From: Chitinophaga pinensis
GTDB lineage: Bacteria > Bacteroidota > Bacteroidia > Flavobacteriales_D > Crocinitomicaceae
Assembly (NCBI GenBank): GCA_945883825.1
Contig: CAMCYF010000006.1
Location: forward strand, 1 to 64,000
Direction of reading: 5' to 3'
Length of the DNA: 64,000 nucleotides
A program made the translations under genes and the position numbers. The notes under the pieces are model-generated. The model saw only the letters and a program-made list of their open reading frames with translations, made no database searches and was not told where the DNA came from. How positions within the stretch are numbered: position 1 is the first letter of the stretch; each line of letters begins with the position of its first letter. Positions 53,974-62,882 of the stretch are shown here, one piece after another.

Positions 53974-56949
53974 TTAGTTTAATATCTGATTTAAAATTCC
54001 CTTATTAACAGGATTTAATCTTAATGTAAATCGGATTTTATTTTGATAGTTAGTAAATATATCTGTACCCATATTCGAACTTTGAACAAAAGGAAACGAG
54101 ATGCTTAAAATACCTGAAAGCCTTATTCCAATACCTGCATTATACATAGAATGAACAGTAGCTCCATCGTAAAATGTACCAAAATCAGCAAAAACACCAA
54201 TAATTTTTGGAATTTTTGGAATTTGAGTAAACAGATTAGTTGAAGCCATCCAAAAAGAAGAGCTTCCAAAATCAGAAGTGCTAGCGAAATTGCCAAAATT
54301 ACTCATACGTTGCTGCGACCATATTCCTGAAGTTTCATAGCGACCGAAGTTATAGTCCTCCATGAATAAATCTTGATTTCCCCGAGCGCCACTCATTGAC
54401 ATACGGTAATTATTCCCTACACCGGTTGAATTATTATATAAAAATATATTTCCAAAATTTGCTCGTAATTCGATCCATCTATCTGATTTATTTTTAAGAA
54501 AACGGTATTTGTAAGTACTTGATGCTAATAATCTTGCAACATTATCAGAATTAGATTTCGTTTGCATGTATTCACCTCTTAACTTAAAATTAAAAATATG
54601 ATCCGGCAGATTTACATTATAAATATATTCTCCAAAAGCACCAATTTGCTCAGTTAAATTAGCTTCTTGGTTTAAACTAGAATAGATGGTTTGAATAAGA
54701 ATAGTATGACTTGTTGGTTTTGCATTACCACGCTCTCCTAATTTTAATGACCAATAAGGTGCGATTGTCAAAAACGAACCAGTTGAATCATCTAAGCCAA
54801 AGTTTTTTAGAGAAAGTCCGATTCTTGTATTTCTAAAATTCTGTTTTGGCAGGAAAGAATAACTGAATTCGCTCATGCCCGCAATATTTTTTCTTCCGAA
54901 AGAAAATTGCGGCGCAACAAAATATTGGAAAGGCTTGAAAGGAATACCCATATTATGGAAAGCAGCACCAATAAGTAATCCATCGTATACATTTCCACCA
55001 ATTGAAGGTAACCAAAAAATATTTGTCTTTTTTGTTTCATTATCACCGATTAATAACTCAAATTTCAAGGGCTCTATTTTTGGAAAAAGAAACTTATTAG
55101 TCCAAGTATTATTTCCACGGTTAATCTCGGGAATATTCCTCGCATCATCGATTACCAATCGTGTGAATTGAGAACGATTAGAATTAATTTTAATTTCTTC
55201 CACACCCGGTTCCACCCAAACAGTTTCAATTAAAATTGAATCTTTGAATACATTTATGGTTATGGGGCCATTTACCTGCCCAACATTTTTTACTTTCACT
55301 ATGGATCCTACTTTCATTGAACGAACGTTCATTATTTTATAATCGATATGGTTTGTTGTTTGGATTAAATCATCGAACAACCATGATAAATTTTTACCCG
55401 AGCTTGCTTCCATTGTTTTGCGCATATCTTCAGGTTGAGGATGTTTGAATTTCCATGTCTCAAAATAATCATGCATAACCTTGTTAAATAATTCTTCCCC
55501 AAGATAATCTTTCAGGTATAAAAAAACCAAGCCTGTTTTTTGATACATTATTAAGCCATAATTAGTTGGTGTAAAATCTTCCGAGTGTGTTTCAATAGGT
55601 TGATCAGCACCAAAGCCGGAAATTGTCCGATAAGAAACATCTCCCATGTCGTGGTGATCTAAATCATTAAAATGTAAGCGCCCATTTAAAATCATATCGG
55701 AGAATGATGTATTTTTAGGATATTTTGTTTGCATGTAACGCATTTCGTTTAGCGTATTCATTCCTTCGTCCATCCAACCATGAACACGCTCGTTTGTCCC
55801 TAAAATTCCATAAAACCAATTGTGTCCAACTTCGTGCACAATAACTACCTCCAACTCTTCTTTTGAACTAGCATTTCCGATTACAGTAACGTTTGGGTAT
55901 TCCATTCCTCCTCCGGCGCTTATTGTTCCATCTACAGCTGTAACTTGATTATAGGGGTAATCTCCATTCCATAATGAATAATAATAAGTTCCGTCATTGA
56001 TATATTCTATAGCATTCTGCCAATAAATCGCATTATGCGGAACAAACATTGCCCAAGAAGTAACTTTTCGTTTTCCTTGAGGTAATTCTACTTCGCCTTT
56101 CAATACAGCGTAACGTTTATCTGCAAACCAAGCAAAATCATGCACTTTTTCCTGCGTATAACGAATCGTTTTCCATTCACTATCTGAGGGTGGAAAAGGG
56201 GTTTTTCCATTTCTACCTTGTTTTTGAGATAAATAATCGGGAAGTCTTTTTTGTGATTCTGCCACTTTTTCGTCGAGAAATAGTTTTTCACTTTCGGTTT
56301 GTAAATCGCCTGTTGCACCAATTACATAATTTTTAGGTAGTGTAATACTTACGTCAAAGGATCCAAATTCAGAATAAAATTCTCCTTGATTCAAATATGG
56401 CATTTGATTCCACCCATTTTTATCGTAAACAGCTGGTTTTGGATACCATTGTGTGATTTGATAGGATTGCCCGACATGTCCTAATCTAGATATTTCGCCA
56501 GAAGGAATTTTCACTTTAAAAGGTGTAGAAATTTGAATTCTATCTCCAGATTTTAGGGGATTTTGGAGCTGTAAAATACAGATGTCACTATTCTTAGCAT
56601 CATATTCCCATTTTAAACGAATACCATTTGACTGAAAATCCAGGGAATCGATACCACCTTTTAAACTATCATTACCAAAACTCAAGATATTATTCCCGCT
56701 TTTATATTGTTGTTTTGCCAGAGCTGTATTTCCATTTCTATATGCATTTGGCCATAAATGGATGTATATTTTATCCAAAGAATTTGGTGAATTATTTACA
56801 TATTCAAAAACCTCAAATGCTGAAATCTCATGCTTTTTGTCATCCAAACGAGCTACAATTGTATAGTTAACTTCCTGTTGCCAATATGATTGAGCTGTTC
56901 CTATCGACACAAAAGAAAAAACAAATATAAATTTAAGGACTTGCTTCAC
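53974..56949 (-). CDS. exported M1-family metallopeptidase
   Basis: 991 residues beginning at GTG 56949 (VKQVLKFIFVFSFVSIGTAQ, a signal peptide). The aminopeptidase domain has the exopeptidase motif GGMEYPNV near 343 and zinc site HEVGHNWFYGILGTNERVHG near 375 with the third ligand in WMDEGMN. The last 380 residues are beta-rich with aromatic strands and look like an outer-membrane or surface domain (IRLSGILSISFPFVQSSNMG). It is probably a surface or periplasmic peptidase. A -7 element TAATTTTG lies at 56970-56977. Confidence 0.9.
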   Translation of the reverse strand: MKQVLKFIFVFSFVSIGTAQSYWQQEVNYTIVARLDDKKHEISAFEVFEYVNNSPNSLDKIYIHLWPNAYRNGNTALAKQQYKSGNNILSFGNDSLKGGIDSLDFQSNGIRLKWEYDAKNSDICILQLQNPLKSGDRIQISTPFKVKIPSGEISRLGHVGQSYQITQWYPKPAVYDKNGWNQMPYLNQGEFYSEFGSFDVSITLPKNYVIGATGDLQTESEKLFLDEKVAESQKRLPDYLSQKQGRNGKTPFPPSDSEWKTIRYTQEKVHDFAWFADKRYAVLKGEVELPQGKRKVTSWAMFVPHNAIYWQNAIEYINDGTYYYSLWNGDYPYNQVTAVDGTISAGGGMEYPNVTVIGNASSKEELEVVIVHEVGHNWFYGILGTNERVHGWMDEGMNTLNEMRYMQTKYPKNTSFSDMILNGRLHFNDLDHHDMGDVSYRTISGFGADQPIETHSEDFTPTNYGLIMYQKTGLVFLYLKDYLGEELFNKVMHDYFETWKFKHPQPEDMRKTMEASSGKNLSWLFDDLIQTTNHIDYKIMNVRSMKVGSIVKVKNVGQVNGPITINVFKDSILIETVWVEPGVEEIKINSNRSQFTRLVIDDARNIPEINRGNNTWTNKFLFPKIEPLKFELLIGDNETKKTNIFWLPSIGGNVYDGLLIGAAFHNMGIPFKPFQYFVAPQFSFGRKNIAGMSEFSYSFLPKQNFRNTRIGLSLKNFGLDDSTGSFLTIAPYWSLKLGERGNAKPTSHTILIQTIYSSLNQEANLTEQIGAFGEYIYNVNLPDHIFNFKLRGEYMQTKSNSDNVARLLASSTYKYRFLKNKSDRWIELRANFGNIFLYNNSTGVGNNYRMSMSGARGNQDLFMEDYNFGRYETSGIWSQQRMSNFGNFASTSDFGSSSFWMASTNLFTQIPKIPKIIGVFADFGTFYDGATVHSMYNAGIGIRLSGILSISFPFVQSSNMGTDIFTNYQNKIRFTLRLNPVNKGILNQILN

Positions 56950-56969
56950 ACTTTAATTTTTAGATTATT

Positions 56970-56977
56970 CAAAATTA
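56970..56977 (-). promoter_or_regulatory. Bacteroidota -7 element before the M1 peptidase
   Basis: On the minus strand TAATTTTG matches the consensus, with a TTG 16 nt further upstream (56994-56996). This predicts +1 near 56966 and GTG at 56949. Confidence 0.45.
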
Positions 56978-57062
56978 AAAAATTAAACTATTTCAAAATT
57001 GTCAATAGTTGCTATTTTTAAAAACAATAAAAAAAGCCTTGCAATTAATACAAGACTTTAAG

Positions 57063-57147
57063 CGGAGAATGTAGGATTCGAACCTACGGTACCTCTCGGT
57101 ACAACAGTTTTCAAGACTGCCGCAATCGACCACTCTGCCAATTCTCC
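57063..57147 (-). tRNA. tRNA-Ser (UGA)
   Basis: An 85-nt type II tRNA. The acceptor arm GGAGAAT (57141-57147) pairs with ATTCTCC (57064-57070), with discriminator G at 57063. The anticodon loop CTTGAAAAC has anticodon UGA. A long variable arm (TACCGAGAGGTA core) and the T-loop GGTTCGAATCC are present. CCA is not encoded. The remainder of 56950-57281 is promoter and AT-rich sequence. Confidence 0.97.
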
Positions 57148-57152
57148 GTGCA

Positions 57153-57183
57153 CAAAAATAGTAATACTTTAGTTATCTGTCAA
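57153..57183 (-). promoter_or_regulatory. promoter of tRNA-Ser
   Basis: On the minus strand: TTG (57181-57183, within TTGACA), 20 nt, TATTTTTG (57153-57160), then the tRNA 5' end at 57147. Both elements of the Bacteroidota housekeeping promoter are present with normal spacing, the best match in the window. Confidence 0.8.
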
Positions 57184-57281
57184 GAGAAACTAAAAAAAAG
57201 TAGTTTTAATAGTTAATTTACAATTCAAAGAATAAAATAATTTAATATTTTATACTTTTACCCCAAGCATAAAAAATTTAA

Positions 57282-57917
57282 ATGAAATATTTAACTCTGT
57301 TTTTAGCTATCATTTTTAGTTTTCAGTACGTATTTTCACAAAAAAACGATGTTTTTTCTGGAGAATTAACGTATGAAATTGAACGCGTAGATAAGAAAGA
57401 CACGAATCGTACTTTTATGATTATTTATGCAAAAGACTCCTTGCTAAAAGTGGTTAATTTTAATTCTAATTCCGGAAAGCAACAACTTATTAAGCACTTA
57501 AGGCTAAATAGATCGTATATCTTGTTAGAAACCCCCAAACAAAATTTTGCGGTTCGCACGAATGAGCATTTAGTCATCGATTCTATTGAAAATTATACAT
57601 TTAAAAAACAAATGGGCATGCGTAAAATCGCTGGAATACCTGTTAAAAAATTACTTGTTCATCACAAAGAAATCTCAGAAGCGGTTACCTTTTATTATAC
57701 GAAAAGCATCTCTGCTAAATATGCCAATGTCTATAAAAATCTTCCTGGACTTCCACTTCTTTTTTATATACCAACAAAAGATGGTTTATTCAAATACACG
57801 CTTAAAGAACTGAAAAACAACAACCCTCCTTTAGAACTATTTATGATTCCAAAAGAATTTAAAATTGTAAGTTTTGAGGATTTTTCTAATGAATTCTTAA
57901 AGTCATCTGAGGAATAA
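57282..57917 (+). CDS. secreted protein, GLPGLI/DUF4412-like
   Basis: 211 residues with a signal peptide (MKYLTLFLAIIFSFQYVFSQ). The beginning of the mature part (GELTYEIERVDKKDTNRTFM) and the late YKNLPGLPLLFYIPTKDG resemble GLPGLI and DUF4412-type secreted Bacteroidota proteins. The repeated strands suggest a beta-sheet protein of the periplasm or outer surface. No enzyme motif. It is a single gene before ftsK. Confidence 0.7.
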   Translation: MKYLTLFLAIIFSFQYVFSQKNDVFSGELTYEIERVDKKDTNRTFMIIYAKDSLLKVVNFNSNSGKQQLIKHLRLNRSYILLETPKQNFAVRTNEHLVIDSIENYTFKKQMGMRKIAGIPVKKLLVHHKEISEAVTFYYTKSISAKYANVYKNLPGLPLLFYIPTKDGLFKYTLKELKNNNPPLELFMIPKEFKIVSFEDFSNEFLKSSEE

Positions 57918-58043
57918 GACAAAAATTAAGAAATAAAGAGTTTTTTTAAACCCCTGCTAACAATACGCTGTTTATACTTCCTAATAAATTAACTCTCTCT
58001 TGTTGCTTATTCGTATACCTTCGTTAAATATACTTTATCTAAC

Positions 58044-60557
58044 ATGGAAGAAAACCATTTTATACCAAATTCTCCAGATCAAATTATCGAAAAGACATCG
58101 AAATCAGTTAGAGAAAATAAATCTAAAGATAGCAAAGCTGAAGCTGTTGACAACTTAAAAAAATCAGGTGTAAAAATAAAATTTGATTGGTCGAAATTTA
58201 AAATTAGTATTGGTTCTGCTTTTACTTTGTTATCACTTTATCTTTTTTTAGCTTGTGTTTCGTATTTATTTACTTGGACACTAGACCAAGATAAAGTCTT
58301 TAATCGATCATTATTTGAATTACTTTTTAATTCTTCTCAAGAACCAGTTGAAAATTGGTTAGGAAAATTTGGCGCTTGGTCATCCCACCTCTTAATCTAT
58401 CGACTCTTTGGAATTTCTTCTTTTATTCTTTGTTTCCTGCTTTTTATTTCAGGTATAAAAATTCTATTTGGAAAAAGTATTCTGAACATTGGAAGGGCAT
58501 TTACTATTGGTTTAACATATATGATTTGGTCATCAATTTTTTTAGGATATTTCTCTTATTCAGTAAATTATCTAGGAGGTACTTTTGGATTTTATTTGAA
58601 CGAATGGATGATTTTAACAATCGGGAAAATAGGAACTATTTCATTACTTATCATGTCGTTTTATGTTTTAACTGCAATTCAATTTAATCCAAATTTTGCT
58701 GCTTTATTTTCCTATTTTAAAAACGATAAAAGTAATGATTCTGATATAGAGAATGAAGAACAGAAAAACACAAATGAGTTTGAAGACATCTTAGTCGTTA
58801 ACACGATAAAAGAAGAGCAGATAAAAAAAGATGCCGTCTCAGAAACTGTTGATTTTTCAGATGAAGATGATGCAGAATTTGATGAAAGTGAATTAATTGT
58901 TACAATAAAGGAAGATGATGATTTTGAAATTGAGATTGGCCAGGAACCAGATGAAAAACCAATAAAAAGTGATTCAATTACTGAAAAAGTAACGAGTAAA
59001 CATGGAGAAGAAGATGTTTTGGCAGCTGGACTAGTAGCAGAATTTGGTGAGTATGATCCAAAAAAAGACTTAGATGGGTATATTTTACCTCCTATTGATT
59101 TACTAAGAGATTTTGGGAATAAGGATATTTCGATTAATAAAGAAGAACTTGAATCCAATAAAAATAAAATTGTACAAACGCTTTCACATTACAAAATTGA
59201 CATTGCAAAAATCAAAGCCACTGTTGGTCCAACTGTTACCTTGTATGAAATTGTACCAGCGCCAGGAGTTCGGATTTCAAAAATAAAAAATCTAGAAGAC
59301 GATATCGCCTTGAGTTTAAGCGCACTTGGAATTAGAATAATTGCACCTATTCCAGGAAAAGGAACTATTGGAATAGAAGTACCAAACTCAAATCCTGAAA
59401 TGGTTAGCATGCACTCCCTAATTTCTTCTGATAAATTCCAGAATTTTGACGGTGAATTACCCGTTGTTTTAGGAAGAACAATAACCAATGAAACTTATGT
59501 ATTTGACTTAACAAAACTGCCGCATTTATTAGTTGCTGGTTCTACGGGACAAGGAAAATCAGTTGGATTAAATGCTATTTTAGTTTCTATTTTATATAAA
59601 AAACATCCTGCACAGGTAAAATTTGTATTAGTTGATCCTAAAAAAGTAGAATTAACGCTTTATAACAAAATAGAGCGCCACTTCTTAGCAAAATTACCTG
59701 GAGAAGAAGATGCAATTATTACAGATACATCGAAAGTAGTGAATACCTTAAATTCTTTGTGTGTAGAAATGGATAATCGCTACGAATTACTTAAGGATGC
59801 AGGAGTTAGGACAATTAAAGAATATAATGCTAAGTTCATATCTCGTAGATTAAATCCTGAAAAAGGTCATTATTTTATGCCCTATATAGTTGTTCTAATT
59901 GACGAATTTGCAGATTTAATAATGACTGCTGGTAAAGAAATAGAACATCCAATAGCTAGAATTGCACAGTTAGCCAGAGCGATTGGAATACATTTAATTG
60001 TAGCAACTCAACGACCTTCTGTTAATGTAATTACTGGAATGATAAAAGCTAATTTCCCTGCTAGGATTGCATTTAGGGTATTGTCTAAAATAGATTCTAG
60101 AACAATTCTTGACGCATCAGGAGCCGACCAATTGATTGGAAGAGGAGATATGCTTATTTCAACTGGTTCAGATATTATTCGACTCCAATGTGGTTTTGTA
60201 GACACAGCAGAAGTTGAAGATATTTGCAGTTTTATTGGAGAGCAGCGGGCATTTCCTGAAGCACTTATATTACCAGAATACACAGCAGAAGGTGGAGATA
60301 ATATTGGAGAAGTAGACATGAATGAAATCGATTCTATGTTTGTCGATTCAGCAAGAATCATTGTAATAAACCAACAAGGTTCGGCAAGCTTGCTTCAAAG
60401 GAAATTAAAGTTAGGTTACAATCGTGCTGGACGAATTGTAGATCAATTAGAAGCTATGGGAATAATTGGCACTTTTCAAGGAAGTAAACCACGAGATGTT
60501 CTTTACACTGACATTGAATCTCTTGATGAGTTATTGAGATCAAGAGGATTAATTTAA
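58044..60557 (+). CDS. ftsK: DNA translocase FtsK/SpoIIIE
   Basis: 837 residues. Four transmembrane helices lie in the first 230 residues, followed by an acidic linker (about 235-330). The motor domain has Walker A GSTGQGKSVGLNA near 499, FVLVDPKKVELTLYN near 530, Walker B VVLIDEFADLIMTAG near 617 and ATQRPSVNVITGMIKANFPA near 653. The C-terminal gamma winged-helix (SASLLQRKLKLGYNRAGRIV) reads KOPS-like sites. It moves chromosome DNA at the division septum. A near-consensus TACCTTCG lies at 58016-58023. It is convergent with the patatin gene by a 4-bp overlap. Confidence 0.96.
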   Translation: MEENHFIPNSPDQIIEKTSKSVRENKSKDSKAEAVDNLKKSGVKIKFDWSKFKISIGSAFTLLSLYLFLACVSYLFTWTLDQDKVFNRSLFELLFNSSQEPVENWLGKFGAWSSHLLIYRLFGISSFILCFLLFISGIKILFGKSILNIGRAFTIGLTYMIWSSIFLGYFSYSVNYLGGTFGFYLNEWMILTIGKIGTISLLIMSFYVLTAIQFNPNFAALFSYFKNDKSNDSDIENEEQKNTNEFEDILVVNTIKEEQIKKDAVSETVDFSDEDDAEFDESELIVTIKEDDDFEIEIGQEPDEKPIKSDSITEKVTSKHGEEDVLAAGLVAEFGEYDPKKDLDGYILPPIDLLRDFGNKDISINKEELESNKNKIVQTLSHYKIDIAKIKATVGPTVTLYEIVPAPGVRISKIKNLEDDIALSLSALGIRIIAPIPGKGTIGIEVPNSNPEMVSMHSLISSDKFQNFDGELPVVLGRTITNETYVFDLTKLPHLLVAGSTGQGKSVGLNAILVSILYKKHPAQVKFVLVDPKKVELTLYNKIERHFLAKLPGEEDAIITDTSKVVNTLNSLCVEMDNRYELLKDAGVRTIKEYNAKFISRRLNPEKGHYFMPYIVVLIDEFADLIMTAGKEIEHPIARIAQLARAIGIHLIVATQRPSVNVITGMIKANFPARIAFRVLSKIDSRTILDASGADQLIGRGDMLISTGSDIIRLQCGFVDTAEVEDICSFIGEQRAFPEALILPEYTAEGGDNIGEVDMNEIDSMFVDSARIIVINQQGSASLLQRKLKLGYNRAGRIVDQLEAMGIIGTFQGSKPRDVLYTDIESLDELLRSRGLI

Positions 60558-62842
60558 CGAATTGCTCGCTCATTAAATAATACATAGCCATAGCTGACCT
60601 GAAATTGAAAAGGTTTATCTTGTTTTGGGAAATAATTTAAAGTTGCCCTTAGCGGTCCAATTGGCGTTTGAAAAACGAATGAACTAGACCCCAAAAAAGT
60701 ATTTCCTTTAAGAGGCTTTGTAAATTGACTTGAACCATTTTCATTTTTTTGTAATAAAATAATCGGTTGATAAAAATAGGCATCTATTCGAAAATCAATA
60801 TTCTTTTTAAGGGTAAAAACTAGATTAAGTCCACCACCAAAATGCTGATGAGAACGGTATTCAGATAAAAAATAAGTTTCTGCATCTACAACTGGTGAAA
60901 AAGCTGGCAATGATAATAAAGTAGCAGTATAATTTGAAAATAGTGATTGAGAATTTAATTGTCCTCTTAAATGAATCCCAACATGAAGAAGTTTTTTTAA
61001 ACTGAAATAATTTTGAAATTCTGCATTTAAATTTATCCATTGGTGATTTATATTAAAAATACTATCGTAAAAAGAAGTAGATCCAGCGAAAGACTTTTCG
61101 AATCCATCGACTAATCTAACCTTAAACAAAAATAAATTACCTCTATTAGCAAATTGTTTTCGATTTAATGTGCTTTTTTTAAGTTCCCAACTTGCAGAAA
61201 AACCTCTAAAAATTGTCATGTCTGCAGTATCGGTATTTGTAAAATTAGTCGATTGATAATATGAATCCTCGAGCCTAAAAAATCTTGCATCAAAAGTAGA
61301 TTTTATACTATTTGTAACGGAATGTTTTATTTTAATTCCATAATAAATCTCATTTTGAATTAAAAATGATGGTTGAACCTCTTCAAAGAAAGTAGCGAAA
61401 CTTCTAAAATAATCCCAGCGATTTAAAACGAAATAGGTCGAAAAAGTAGCTGGTATAATGGCAGGAATGTCAATACTAATATCAGCCTTTGCTGAGCTAT
61501 AAAATTTACCAAAATAGGATTCAGCATGTATACTTGATGCAACACTATTAATACTTCTATATGTTATTCCAACATAAGCCATGTTTACAGCGCGCGAAGA
61601 AACGTGACCTCCAATATCAAATTTAAAATTACGTGCTTTTTTTAGGTTTAAATTTAACGCATAGCTTGAATCACTTTTTAATTTTAATGTTGGAAAAATA
61701 TAATCAATTTGTTGAGCTTCATACAGTCTAAAAAAACGTTTTTCGAAGGTTAATTCTGATAAGACTTCATTCTTTTTTTCTCTAATCATAGTTTTTTTAA
61801 CAAAATTTAACTCCGAGTTATTTTCATTTCTTGATTTTATCTCTGAAATTCTCAATGTAGGAATTGAAGATCTAAATAATAATCTTTTTTTATTTACAAA
61901 CTCTTTAGGAACTTTATTTTTAACAAATAATTCTATTGAGTCCAAATACAATAATGTTGAATTATAACCATCTTCAATTGCTTGTTTAATATTATTAAAA
62001 TCAAAGGTTTCAACTTTGGTATTTGGCCTAATTACAAGTCCATTTTTGCAGGGCATCTCATAATTTGTTGGTTTGGTCATCATCGTATTTAATAAGCCAA
62101 TAAAATCTTGTTCGTCTACAACACTTGAATTATTTGTTACATTACTTCCAATAATAAAATCTGGGCTGAATTCATTGTACATAACATCAAGAGGAAAGTT
62201 ATTGTACAAACCACCATCAAAGTAAATTTTACCATCAATTTTTATAGGATTAATATACAGAGGATAAGTAATGGATGCTCTGATTGCTTCATTCAAATTA
62301 CCAGATCGAAAAACAACACTTTTTTTATTTAAAACATCCGATGCAACAGAACGAAATGGCACAAAAAGGGCATCAAAATCTTCTTTATAAGCTGCACTGG
62401 TAATTCCCAAGGAACGCAGCATTTCAAAATCCATCAATATAGGAGTAATGATACTCAATGGAATTGATTTTCGTAAAATACTATCGCGTGAAATTGAAAA
62501 ATTAAAGGTGCTAGCATTTGCATCTTCTTGGCGGTATAAAAAGTGATGTTTTGCATCTAAATCACCTGAAGTCATATATTTAAATTCTTGACTTAATACA
62601 AATGCTTCAATTTCTTCCGGAGAATAACCGCATGCATACAAACTTCCAACTAAAGCTCCAGACGAACTTCCTGCAATAAAATCTATAGGAATGCCTCTTT
62701 CCTCTAGTGCTTTGAGAACGCCAACATGCGCAATTCCAGAAGCGCCACCACCACTTAATACTAATCCAACGCGCTGCTGAGCACTTGTAAAGAATGCAAT
62801 GATGATAAATAATGGGGCTAACAGGTAGCTGAGTCTGGGCAA
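60554..62842 (-). CDS. patatin-like phospholipase with outer-membrane barrel (PlpD-like)
   Basis: 762 residues from TTG 62842, chosen because an exact TAACTTTG -7 element (62858-62865) puts +1 near 62854; longer starts would lie upstream of it. A signal peptide follows (SYLLAPLFIIIAFFTSAQQ). The patatin domain has oxyanion loop GGGASGIAH, nucleophile GSSSG near 59 and catalytic Asp in DGGLYNNFP near 209. A POTRA-like region and a 16-strand-type barrel ending FQFQVSYGYVLFNERAIR complete a PlpD-like autotransporter layout. A lipid hydrolase role at the cell surface is inferred. The start codon is uncertain. Confidence 0.88.
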   Translation of the reverse strand: MPRLSYLLAPLFIIIAFFTSAQQRVGLVLSGGGASGIAHVGVLKALEERGIPIDFIAGSSSGALVGSLYACGYSPEEIEAFVLSQEFKYMTSGDLDAKHHFLYRQEDANASTFNFSISRDSILRKSIPLSIITPILMDFEMLRSLGITSAAYKEDFDALFVPFRSVASDVLNKKSVVFRSGNLNEAIRASITYPLYINPIKIDGKIYFDGGLYNNFPLDVMYNEFSPDFIIGSNVTNNSSVVDEQDFIGLLNTMMTKPTNYEMPCKNGLVIRPNTKVETFDFNNIKQAIEDGYNSTLLYLDSIELFVKNKVPKEFVNKKRLLFRSSIPTLRISEIKSRNENNSELNFVKKTMIREKKNEVLSELTFEKRFFRLYEAQQIDYIFPTLKLKSDSSYALNLNLKKARNFKFDIGGHVSSRAVNMAYVGITYRSINSVASSIHAESYFGKFYSSAKADISIDIPAIIPATFSTYFVLNRWDYFRSFATFFEEVQPSFLIQNEIYYGIKIKHSVTNSIKSTFDARFFRLEDSYYQSTNFTNTDTADMTIFRGFSASWELKKSTLNRKQFANRGNLFLFKVRLVDGFEKSFAGSTSFYDSIFNINHQWINLNAEFQNYFSLKKLLHVGIHLRGQLNSQSLFSNYTATLLSLPAFSPVVDAETYFLSEYRSHQHFGGGLNLVFTLKKNIDFRIDAYFYQPIILLQKNENGSSQFTKPLKGNTFLGSSSFVFQTPIGPLRATLNYFPKQDKPFQFQVSYGYVLFNERAIR

Positions 62843-62857
62843 TTTTGTTATTTTGCA

Positions 62858-62865
62858 CAAAGTTA
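62858..62865 (-). promoter_or_regulatory. Bacteroidota -7 element before the patatin gene
   Basis: On the minus strand TAACTTTG is an exact TAnnTTTG match, 17 bp before the divergent RlmL-like ATG at 62883. The two genes share a 40-bp intergenic region. Confidence 0.5.
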
Positions 62866-62882
62866 GAGTATAAAAATTTAAA

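Noticed and set aside
57063-57147. tRNA-Ser as an attachment site for a mobile element
   Set aside because: No tRNA fragment repeat or integrase is seen nearby; flanking genes are ordinary.
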